Below, piece by piece: positions 24,301-36,300 of a stretch of DNA of 64,000 nucleotides (positions are counted from its first letter, which is position 1; each line of letters starts with the position of its first letter). Source of the DNA: Peronospora farinosa (taxonomy: Eukaryota; Oomycota; Peronosporomycetes; Peronosporales; Peronosporaceae); the NCBI GenBank assembly GCA_947646735.1, contig CANTFK010000979.1:124001-188000 (forward strand). The letters run 5' to 3'. Position numbers and translations under genes: made by a program. The notes below the pieces were generated by a model, which saw only the letters and a program-made list of their open reading frames with translations, was not told the origin of the DNA and searched no databases.

Positions 24301-27300
24301 TCACTTCCGTCACTTCGATCACTTCCGTCGTCTCTTCGGGTTTCACTTCCGTGATATCGAACGTCTCGGTGGTCACTTCCGTCACCTCGGTCGTCTCCTC
24401 CGTAGTAGCTGGCACTTCCTCGGTCACTACAACCGTCTCAGTAGTTACTTCCGTCACCTCCGTGGTCTCGTCCTCGGTCGTGCCCGCAGTCGGCTTGCGC
24501 TTCGGCTTGCGGTTCTTCTTCGACTTGGGCTTCTTGCCCTCCTTCACATCGGTCTCGTCCACGGTTTCCTCGGTCGTCTCGGTGGTGGTCACTTCCGTCA
24601 CTTCGATCACTTCCGTCGTCTCTTCGGGTTTCACTTCCGTGATATCGAACGTCTCGGGTGGTCACTTCCGTCACCTCGGTCGTCTCCTCCGTAGTAGCTG
24701 GCACTTCCTCGGTCACTACAACCGTCTCAGTAGTTACTTCCGTCACCTCCGTGGTCTCGTCCTCGGTCGTGCCCGCAGTCGGCTTGCGCTTCGGCTTGCG
24801 GTTTTTCTTCGACTTGGGCTTCTTGCCCTCCTTCACATCGGTCTCGTCCACGGTTTCCTCGGTCGTCTCGGTGGTGGTCACTTCCGTCACTTCGATCACT
24901 TCCGTCGTCTCTTCGGGTTTCACTTCCGTGATATCGAACGTCTCGGTGGTCACTTCCGTCACCTCGGTCGTCTCCTCCGTAGTAGCTGGCACTTCCTCGG
25001 TCACTACAACCGTCTCAGTAGTTACTTCCGTCACCTCCGTCACCTCCGTGGTCTCGTCCTCGGTCGTGCCCGCAGTCGGCTTGCGCTTCGGCTTGCGGTT
25101 TTTCTTCGACTTGGGCTTCTTGCCCTCCTTCACATCGGTCTCGTCCACGGTTTCCTCGGTCGTCTCGGTGGTGGTCACTTCCGTCACTTCGATCACTTCC
25201 GTCGTCTCTTCGGGTTTCACTTCCGTGATATCGAACGTCTCGGTGGTCACTTCCGTCACCTCGGTCGTCTCCTCCGTAGTAGCTGGCACTTCCTCGGTCA
25301 CTACAACCGTCTCAGTAGTTACTTCCGTCACCTCCGTCACCTCCGTGGTCTCGTCCTCGGTCGTGCCCGCAGTCGGCTTGCGCTTCGGCTTGCGGTTTTT
25401 CTTCGACTTGGGCTTCTTGCCCTCCTTCACATCGGTCTCGTCCACGGTCTCCTCGGTCGTCTCGGTGGTGGTCACTTCCGTCACTTCGATCACTTCCGTC
25501 GTCTCTTCGGGTTTCACTTCCGTGATATCGAACGTCTCGGTGGTCACTTCCGTCACCTCGGTCGTCTCCTCCGTAGTAGCTGGCACTTCCTCGGTCACTA
25601 CAACCGTCTCAGTAGTTACTTCCGTCACCTCCGTCACCTCCGTGGTCTCGTCCTCGGTCGTGCCCGCAGTCGGCTTGCGCTTCGGCTTGCGGTTTTTCTT
25701 CGACTTGGGCTTCTTGCCCTCCTTCACATCGGTCTCGTCCACGGTTTCCTCGGTCGTCTCGGTGGTGGTCACTTCCGTCACTTCGATCACTTCCGTCGTC
25801 TCTTCGGGTTTCACTTCCGTGATATCGAACGTCTCGGTGGTCACTTCCGTCACCTCGGTCGTCTCCTCCGTAGTAGCTGGCACTTCCTCGGTCACTACAA
25901 CCGTCTCAGTAGTTACTTCCGTCACCTCCGTGGTCTCGTCCTCGGTCGTGCCCGCAGTCGGCTTGCGCTTCGGCTTGCGGTTTTTCTTCGACTTGGGCTT
26001 CTTGCCCTCCTTCACATCGGTCTCGTCCACGGTTTCCTCGGTCGTCTCGGTGGTGGTCACTTCCGTCACTTCGATCACTTCCGTCGTCTCTTCGGGTTTC
26101 ACTTCCGTGATATCGAACGTCTCAGGGTGGTCACTTCCGTCACCTCGGTCGTCTCCTCCGTAGTGGCTGGCACTTCCTCGGTCACTACAACCGTCTCAGT
26201 AGTTACTTCCGTCACCTCCGTGGTCTCGTCCTCGGTCGTGCCCGCAGTCGGCTTGCGCTTCGGCTTGCGGTTTTTCTTCGACTTGGGCTTCTTGCCCTCC
26301 TTCACATCGGTCTCGTCCACGGTTTCCTCGGTCGTCTCGGTGGTGGTCACTTCCGTCACTTCGATCACTTCCGTCGTCTCTTCGGGTTTCACTTCCGTGA
26401 TATCGAACGTCTCGGTGGTCACTTCCGTCACCTCGGTCGTCTCCTCCGTAGTAGCTGGCACTTCCTCGGTCACTACAACCGTCTCAGTAGTTACTTCCGT
26501 CACCTCCGTGGTCTCGTCCTCGGTCGTGCCCGCAGTCGGCTTGCGCTTCGGCTTGCGGTTTTTCTTCGACTTGGGCTTCTTGCCCTCCTTCACATCGGTC
26601 TCGTCCACGGTTTCCTCGGTCGTCTCGGTGGTGGTCACTTCCGTCACTTCGATCACTTCCGTCGTCTCTTCGGGTTTCACTTCCGTGATATCGAACGTCT
26701 CGGTGGTCACTTCCGTCACCTCGGTCGTCTCCTCCGTAGTAGCTGGCACTTCCTCGGTCACTACAACCGTCTCAGTAGTTACTTCCGTCACCTCCGTCAC
26801 CTCCGTGGTCTCGTCCTCGGTCGTGCCCGCAGTCGGCTTGCGCTTCGGCTTGCGGTTTTTCTTCGACTTGGGCTTCTTGCCCTCCTTCACATCGGTCTCG
26901 TCCACGGTTTCCTCGGTCGTCTCGGTGGTGGTCACTTCCGTCACTTCGATCACTTCCGTCGTCTCTTCGGGTTTCACTTCCGTGATATCGAACGTCTCGG
27001 TGGTCACTTCCGTCACCTCGGTCGTCTCCTCCGTAGTAGCTGGCACTTCCTCGGTCACTACAACCGTCTCAGTAGTTACTTCCGTCACCTCCGTCACCTC
27101 CGTGGTCTCGTCCTCGGTCGTGCCCGCAGTCGGCTTGCGCTTCGGCTTGCGGTTTTTCTTCGACTTGGGCTTCTTGCCCTCCTTCACATCGGTCTCGTCC
27201 ACGGTTTCCTCGGTCGTCTCGGTGGTGGTCACTTCCGTCACTTCGATCACTTCCGTCGTCTCTTCGGGTTTCACTTCCGTGATATCGAACGTCTCGGTGG

Positions 27301-30300
27301 TCACTTCCGTCACCTCGGTCGTCTCCTCCGTAGTAGCTGGCACTTCCTCGGTCACTACAACCGTCTCAGTAGTTACTTCCGTCACCTCCGTCACCTCCGT
27401 GGTCTCGTCCTCGGTCGTGCCCGCAGTCGGCTTGCGCTTCGGCTTGCGGTTTTTCTTCGACTTGGGCTTCTTGCCCTCCTTCACATCGGTCTCGTCCACG
27501 GTTTCCTCGGTCGTCTCGGTGGTGGTCACTTCCGTCACTTCGATCACTTCCGTCGTCTCTTCGGGTTTCACTTCCGTGATATCGAACGTCTCGGTGGTCA
27601 CTTCCGTCACCTCGGTCGTCTCCTCCGTAGTAGCTGGCACTTCCTCGGTCACTACAACCGTCTCAGTAGTTACTTCCGTCACCTCCGTCACCTCCGTGGT
27701 CTCGTCCTCGGTCGTGCCCGCAGTCGGCTTGCGCTTCGGCTTGCGGTTTTTCTTCGACTTGGGCTTCTTGCCCTCCTTCACATCGGTCTCGTCCACGGTT
27801 TCCTCGGTCGTCTCGGTGGTGGTCACTTCCGTCACTTCGATCACTTCCGTCGTCTCTTCGGGTTTCACTTCCGTGATATCGAACGTCTCGGGTGGTCACT
27901 TCCGTCACCTCGGTCGTCTCCTCCGTAGTGGCTGGCACTTCCTCGGTCACTACAACCGTCTCAGTAGTCACTTCCGTCACCTCCGTGGTCTCGTCCTCGG
28001 TCGTGCCCGCAGTCGGCTTGCGCTTCGGCTTGCGGTTTTTCTTCGACTTGGGCTTCTTGCCCTCCTTCACATCGGTCTCGTCCACGGTTTCCTCGGTCGT
28101 CTCGGTGGTGGTCACTTCCGTCACTTCGATCACTTCCGTCGTCTCTTCGGGTTTCACTTCCGTGATATCGAACGTCTCGGTGGTCACTTCCGTCACCTCG
28201 GTCGTCTCCTCCGTAGTAGCTGGCACTTCCTCGGTCACTACAACCGTCTCAGTAGTCACTTCCGTCACCTCCGTCACCTCCGTGGTCTCGTCCTCGGTCG
28301 TGCCCGCAGTCGGCTTGCGCTTCGGCTTGCGGTTTTTCTTCGACTTGGGCTTCTTGCCCTCCTTCACATCGGTCTCGTCCACGGTTTCCTCGGTCGTCTC
28401 GGTGGTGGTCACTTCCGTCACTTCGATCACTTCCGTCGTCTCTTCGGGTTTCACTTCCGTGATATCGAACGTCTCGGTGGTCACTTCCGTCACCTCGGTC
28501 GTCTCCTCCGTAGTGGCTGGCACTTCCTCGGTCACTACAACCGTCTCAGTAGTTACTTCCGTCACTTCCGTCACCTCCGTGGTCTCGTCCTCGGTCGTGC
28601 CCGCAGTCGGCTTGCGCTTCGGCTTGCGGTTTTTCTTCGACTTGGGCTTCTTGCCCTCCTTCACATCGGTCTCGTCCACGGTTTCCTCGGTCGTCTCGGT
28701 GGTGGTCACTTCCGTCACTTCGATCACTTCCGTCGTCTCTTCGGGTTTCACTTCCGTGATATCGAACGTCTCATGGTGGTCACTTCCGTCACCTCGGTCG
28801 TCTCCTCCGTAGTGGCTGGCACTTCCTCGGTCACTACAACCGTCTCAGTAGTTACTTCCGTCACCTCCGTGGTCTCGTCCTCGGTCGTGCCCGCAGTCGG
28901 CTTGCGCTTCGGCTTGCGGTTTTTCTTCGACTTGGGCTTCTTGCCCTCCTTCACATCGGTCTCGTCCACGGTCTCCTCGGTCGTCTCGGTGGTGGTCACT
29001 TCCGTCACTTCGATCACTTCCGTCGTCTCTTCGGGTTTCACTTCCGTGATATCGAACGTCTCGGTGGTCACTTCCGTCACCTCGGTCGTCTCCTCCGTAG
29101 TAGCTGGCACTTCCTCGGTCACTACAACCGTCTCAGTAGTCACTTCCGTCACCTCCGTCACCTCCGTGGTCTCGTCCTCGGTCGTGCCCGCAGTCGGCTT
29201 GCGCTTCGGCTTGCGGTTTTTCTTCGACTTGGGCTTCTTGCCCTCCTTCACATCGGTCTCGTCCACGGTTTCCTCGGTCGTCTCGGTGGTGGTCACTTCC
29301 GTCACTTCGATCACTTCCGTCGTCTCTTCGGGTTTCACTTCCGTGATATCGAACGTCTCAGTGGTCACTTCCGTCACCTCGGTCGTCTCCTCCGTAGTAG
29401 CTGGCACTTCCTCGGTCACTACAACCGTCTCAGTAGTTACTTCCGTCACCTCCGTCACCTCCGTGGTCTCGTCCTCGGTCGTGCCCGCAGTCGGCTTGCG
29501 CTTCGGCTTGCGGTTTTTCTTCGACTTGGGCTTCTTGCCCTCCTTCACATCGGTCTCGTCCACGGTTTCCTCGGTCGTCTCGGTGGTGGTCACTTCCGTC
29601 ACTTCGATCACTTCCGTCGTCTCTTCGGGTTTCACTTCCGTGATATCGAACGTCTCGGTGGTCACTTCCGTCACCTCGGTCGTCTCCTCCGTAGTGGCTG
29701 GCACTTCCTCGGTCACTACAACCGTCTCAGTAGTTACTTCCGTCACCTCCGTCACCTCCGTGGTCTCGTCCTCGGTCGTGCCCGCAGTCGGCTTGCGCTT
29801 CGGCTTGCGGTTTTTCTTCGACTTGGGCTTCTTGCCCTCCTTCACATCGGTCTCGACCACGGTTTCCTCGGTCGTCTCGGTGGTGGTCACTTCCGTCACT
29901 TCGATCACTTCCGTCGTCTCTTCGGGTTTCACTTCCGTGATATCGAACGTCTCGGTGGTCACTTCCGTCACCTCCGTCGTCTCCTCCGTAGTGGCTGGTA
30001 CTTCCTCGGTCACTACAACCGTCTCAGTAGTCACTTCCGTCACCTCCGTCACCTCCGTGGTCTCGTCCTCGATCGTGCCCGCAGTCGGCTTGCGCTTCGG
30101 CTTGCGGTTTTTCTTCGACTTGGGCTTCTTGCCCTCCTTCACATCGGTCTCGTCCACGGTTTCCTCGGTCGTCTCGGTGGTGGTCACTTCCGTCACTTCG
30201 ATCACTTCCGTCGTCTCTTCGGGTTTCACTTCCGTGATATCGAACGTCTCGGTGGTCACTTCCGTCACCTCGGTCGTCTCCTCCGTAGTAGCTGGCACTT

Positions 30301-33300
30301 CCTCGGTCACTACAACCGTCTCAGTAGTTACTTCCGTCACTTCCGTCACCTCCGTGGTCTCGTCCTCGGTCGTGCCCGCAGTCGGCTTGCGCTTCGGCTT
30401 GCGGTTTTTCTTCGACTTGGGCTTCTTGCCCTCCTTCACATCGGTCTCGTCCACGGTTTCCTCGGTCGTCTCGGTGGTGGTCACTTCCGTCACTTCGATC
30501 ACTTCCGTCGTCTCTTCGGGTTTCACTTCCGTGATATCGAACGTCTCGGTGGTCACTTCCGTCACCTCGGTCGTCTCCTCCGTAGTAGCTGGCACTTCCT
30601 CGGTCACTACAACCGTCTCAGTAGTTACTTCCGTCACCTCCGTCACCTCCGTGGTCTCGTCCTCGGTCGTGCCCGCAGTCGGCTTGCGCTTCGGCTTGCG
30701 GTTTTTCTTCGACTTGGGCTTCTTGCCCTCCTTCACATCGGTCTCGTCCACGGTTTCCTCGGTCGTCTCGGTGGTGGTCACTTCCGTCACTTCGATCACT
30801 TCCGTCGTCTCTTCGGGTTTCACTTCCGTGATATCGAACGTCTCAGGGTGGTCACTTCCGTCACCTCGGTCGTCTCCTCCGTAGTGGCTGGCACTTCCTC
30901 GGTCACTACAACCGTCTCAGTAGTCACTTCCGTCACCTCCGTGGTCTCGTCCTCGGTCGTGCCCGCAGTCGGCTTGCGCTTCGGCTTGCGGTTTTTCTTC
31001 GACTTGGGCTTCTTGCCCTCCTTCACATCGGTCTCGTCCACGGTTTCCTCGGTCGTCTCGGTGGTGGTCACTTCCGTCACTTCGATCACTTCCGTCGTCT
31101 CTTCGGGTTTCACTTCCGTGATATCGAACGTCTCGGTGGTCACTTCCGTCACCTCCGTCGTCTCCTCCGTAGTGGCTGGCACTTCCTCGGTCACTACAAC
31201 CGTCTCAGTAGTCACTTCCGTCACCTCCGTGGTCTCGTCCTCGGTCGTGCCCGCAGTCGGCTTGCGCTTCGGCTTGCGGTTTTTCTTCGACTTGGGCTTC
31301 TTGCCCTCCTTCACATCGGTCTCGTCCACGGTTTCCTCGGTCGTCTCGGTGGTGGTCACTTCCGTCACTTCGATCACTTCCGTCGTCTCTTCGGGTTTCA
31401 CTTCCGTGATATCGAACGTCTCGGTGGTCACTTCCGTCACCTCGGTCGTCTCCTCCGTAGTAGCTGGCACTTCCTCGGTCACTACAACCGTCTCAGTAGT
31501 TACTTCCGTCACCTCCGTCACCTCCGTGGTCTCGTCCTCGGTCGTGCCCGCAGTCGGCTTGCGCTTCGGCTTGCGGTTTTTCTTCGACTTGGGCTTCTTG
31601 CCCTCCTTCACATCGGTCTCGTCCACGGTTTCCTCGGTCGTCTCGGTGGTGGTCACTTCCGTCACTTCGATCACTTCCGTCGTCTCTTCGGGTTTCACTT
31701 CCGTGATATCGAACGTCTCGGTGGTCACTTCCGTCACCTCGGTCGTCTCCTCCGTAGTGGCTGGCACTTCCTCGGTCACTACAACCGTCTCAGTAGTCAC
31801 TTCCGTCACCTCCGTGGTCTCGTCCTCGATCGTGCCCGCAGTCGGCTTGCGCTTCGGCTTGCGGTTTTTCTTCGACTTGGGCTTCTTGCCCTCCTTCACA
31901 TCGGTCTCGTCCACGGTTTCCTCGGTCGTCTCGGTGGTGGTCACTTCCGTCACTTCGATCACTTCCGTCGTCTCTTCGGGTTTCACTTCCGTGATATCGA
32001 ACGTCTCGGTGGTCACTTCCGTCACCTCGGTCGTCTCCTCCGTAGTAGCTGGCACTTCCTCGGTCACTACAACCGTCTCAGTAGTCACTTTCACCTCCGT
32101 CACCTCCGTGGTCTCGTCCTCGGTCGTGCCCGCAGTCGGCTTGCGCTTCGGCTTGCGGTTTTTCTTCGACTTGGGCTTCTTGCCCTCCTTCACATCGGTC
32201 TCGTCCACGGTTTCCTCGGTCGTCTCGGTGGTGGTCACTTCCGTCACTTCGATCACTTCCGTCGTCTCTTCGGGTTTCACTTCCGTGATATCGAACGTCT
32301 CGTGGTGGTCACTTCCGTCACCTCGGTCGTCTCCTCCGTAGTGGCTGGCACTTCCTCGGTCACTACAACCGTCTCAGTAGTCACTTCCGTCACCTCCGTG
32401 GTCTCGTCCTCGGTCGTGCCCGCAGTCGGCTTGCGCTTCGGCTTGCGGTTTTTCTTCGACTTGGGCTTCTTGCCCTCCTTCACATCGGTCTCGTCCACGG
32501 TCTCCTCGGTCGTCTCGGTGGTGGTCACTTCCGTCACTTCGATCACTTCCGTCGTCTCTTCGGGTTTCACTTCCGTGATATCGAACGTCTCGGTGGTCAC
32601 TTCCGTCACCTCGGTCGTCTCCTCCGTAGTGGCTGGCACTTCCTCGGTCACTACAACCGTCTCAGTAGTCACTTCCGTCACCTCCGTGGTCTCGTCCTCG
32701 GTCGTGCCCGCAGTCGGCTTGCGCTTCGGCTTGCGGTTTTTCTTCGACTTGGGCTTCTTGCCCTCCTTCACATCGGTCTCGTCCACGGTCTCCTCGGTCG
32801 TCTCGGTGGTGGTCACTTCCGTCACTTCGATCACTTCCGTCGTCTCTTCGGGTTTCACTTCCGTGATATCGAACGTCTCGGTGGTCACTTCCGTCACCTC
32901 GGTCGTCTCCTCCGTAGTGGCTGGCACTTCCTCGGTCACTACAACCGTCTCAGTAGTCACTTCCGTCACCTCCGTGGTCTCGTCCTCGGTCGTGCCCGCA
33001 GTCGGCTTGCGCTTCGGCTTGCGGTTTTTCTTCGACTTGGGCTTCTTGCCCTCCTTCACATCGGTCTCGTCCACGGTTTCCTCGGTCGTCTCGGTGGTGG
33101 TCACTTCCGTCACTTCGATCACTTCCGTCGTCTCTTCGGGTTTCACTTCCGTGATATCGAACGTCTCGGTGGTCACTTCCGTCACCTCGGTCGTCTCCTC
33201 CGTAGTGGCTGGCACTTCCTCGGTCACTACAACCGTCTCAGTAGTCACTTCCGTCACCTCCGTGGTCTCGTCCTCGATCGTGCCCGCAGTCGGCTTGCGC

Positions 33301-36300
33301 TTCGGCTTGCGGTTTTTCTTCGACTTGGGCTTCTTGCCCTCCTTCACATCGGTCTCGTCCACGGTTTCCTCGGTCGTCTCGGTGGTGGTCACTTCCGTCA
33401 CTTCGATCACTTCCGTCGTCTCTTCGGGTTTCACTTCCGTGATATCGAACGGTCCGTACTTCGATCACTTCCGTCGTCTCTTCGGGTTTCACTTCCGTGA
33501 TATCGAACGTCTCGGTGGTCACTTCCGTCACCTCCGTCGTCTCCTCCGTAGTGGCTGGCACTTCCTCGGTCACTACAACCGTCTCAGTAGTCACTTCCGT
33601 CACCTCCGTGGTCTCGTCCTCGGTCGTGCCCGCAGTCGGCTTGCGCTTCGGCTTGCGGTTTTTCTTCGACTTGGGCTTCTTGCCCTCCTTCACATCGGTC
33701 TCGTCCACGGTTTCCTCGGTCGTCTCGGTGGTGGTCACTTCCGTCACTTCGATCACTTCCGTCGTCTCTTCGGGTTTCACTTCCGTGATATCGAACGTCT
33801 CGGTGGTCACTTCCGTCACCTCGGTCGTCTCCTCCGTAGTGGCTGGCACTTCCTCGGTCACTACAACCGTCTCAGTAGTCACTTCCGTCACCTCCGTGGT
33901 CTCGTCCTCGGTCGTGCCCGCAGTCGGCTTGCGCTTCGGCTTGCGGTTTTTCTTCGACTTGGGCTTCTTGCCCTCCTTCACATCGGTCTCGTCCACGGTT
34001 TCCTCGGTCGTCTCGGTGGTGGTCACCTCCGTCACTTCGATCACTTCCGTCGTCTCTTCGGGTTTCACTTCCGTGATATCGAACGTCTCAGTGGTGGTCA
34101 CTTCCGTCACTTCGATCACTTCCGTCGTCTCTTCGGGTTTCACTTCCGTGATATCGCCCGTCTCGGTGGTCACTTCCGTCACCTCGGTCGTCTCCTCCGT
34201 AGTGGCTGGCACTTCCTCGGTCACTACAACCGTCTCAGTAGTCACTTCCGTCACCTCCGTGGTCTCGTCCTCGGTCGTGCCCGCAGTCGGCTTGCGCTTC
34301 GGCTTGCGGTTTTTCTTCGACTTGGGCTTCTTGCCCTCCTTCACATCGGTCTCGTCCACGGTCTCCTCGGTCGTCTCGGTGGTGGTCACTTCCGTCACTT
34401 CGATCACTTCCGTCGTCTCTTCGGGTTTCACTTCCGTGATATCGAACGTCTCGGTGGTCACTTCCGTCACCTCCGTCGTCTCCTCCGTAGTGGCTGGCAC
34501 TTCCTCGGTCACTACAACCGTCTCAGTAGTCACTTCCGTCACCTCCGTGGTCTCGTCCTCGGTCGTGCCCGCAGTCGGCTTGCGCTTCGGCTTGCGGTTT
34601 TTCTTCGACTTGGGCTTCTTGCCCTCCTTCACATCGGTCTCGTCCACGGTTTCCTCGGTCGTCTCGGTGGTGGTCACCTCCGTCACTTCGATCACTTCCG
34701 TCGTCTCTTCGGGTTTCACTTCCGTGATATCGAACGTCTCGGTGGTCACTTCCGTCACCTCGGTCGTCTCCTCCGTAGTGGCTGGCACTTCCTCGGTCAC
34801 TACAACCGTCTCAGTAGTCACTTCCGTCACCTCCGTGGTCTCGTCCTCGATCGTGCCCGCAGTCGGCTTGCGCTTCGGCTTGCGGTTTTTCTTCGACTTG
34901 GGCTTCTTGCCCTCCTTCACATCGGTCTCGTCCACGGTCTCCTCGGTCGTCTCGGTGGTGGTCACTTCCGTCACTTCGATCACTTCCGTCGTCTCTTCGG
35001 GTTTCACTTCCGTGATATCGAACGTCTCAGTGGTGGTCACTTCCGTCACTTCGATCACTTCCGTCGTCTCTTCGGGTTTCACTTCCGTGATATCGAACGT
35101 CTCGGTGGTCACTTCCGTCACCTCGGTCGTCTCCTCCGTAGTGGCTGGCACTTCCTCGGTCACTACAACCGTCTCAGTAGTCACTTCCGTCACCTCCGTG
35201 GTCTCGTCCTCGGTCGTGCCCGCAGTCGGCTTGCGCTTCGGCTTGCGGTTTTTCTTCGACTTGGGCTTCTTGCCCTCCTTCACATCGGTCTCGTCCACGG
35301 TCTCCTCGGTCGTCTCGGTGGTGGTCACTTCCGTCACTTCGATCACTTCCGTCGTCTCTTCGGGTTTCACTTCCGTGATATCGAACGTCTCGGTGGTCAC
35401 TTCCGTCACCTCCGTCGTCTCCTCCGTAGTGGCTGGCACTTCCTCGGTCACTACAACCGTCTCAGTAGTCACTTCCGTCACCTCCGTGGTCTCGTCCTCG
35501 GTCGTGCCCGCAGTCGGCTTGCGCTTCGGCTTGCGGTTTTTCTTCGACTTGGGCTTCTTGCCCTCCTTCACATCGGTCTCGTCCACGGTCTCCTCGGTCG
35601 TCTCGGTGGTGGTCACTTCCGTCACTTCGATCACTTCCGTCGTCTCTTCGGGTTTCACTTCCGTGATATCGAACGTCTCGGTGGTCACTTCCGTCACCTC
35701 CGTCGTCTCCTCCGTAGTGGCTGGCACTTCCTCGGTCACTACAACCGTCTCAGTAGTCACTTCCGTCACCTCCGTGGTCTCGTCCTCGGTCGTGCCCGCA
35801 GTCGGCTTGCGCTTCGGCTTGCGGTTTTTCTTCGACTTGGGCTTCTTGCCCTCCTTCACATCGGTCTCGTCCACGGTCTCCTCGGTCGTCTCGGTGGTGG
35901 TCACTTCCGTCACTTCGATCACTTCCGTCGTCTCTTCGGGTTTCACTTCCGTGATATCGAACGTCTCGGTGGTCACTTCCGTCACCTCCGTCGTCTCCTC
36001 CGTAGTGGCTGGCACTTCCTCGGTCACTACAACCGTCTCAGTAGTCACTTCCGTCACCTCCGTGGTCTCGTCCTCGGTCGTGCCCGCAGTCGGCTTGCGC
36101 TTCGGCTTGCGGTTTTTCTTCGACTTGGGCTTCTTGCCCTCCTTCACATCGGTCTCGTCCACGGTCTCCTCGGTCGTCTCGGTGGTGGTCACTTCCGTCA
36201 CTTCGATCACTTCCGTCGTCTCTTCGGGTTTCACTTCCGTGATATCGAACGTCTCGGTGGTCACTTCCGTCACCTCCGTCGTCTCCTCCGTAGTGGCTGG

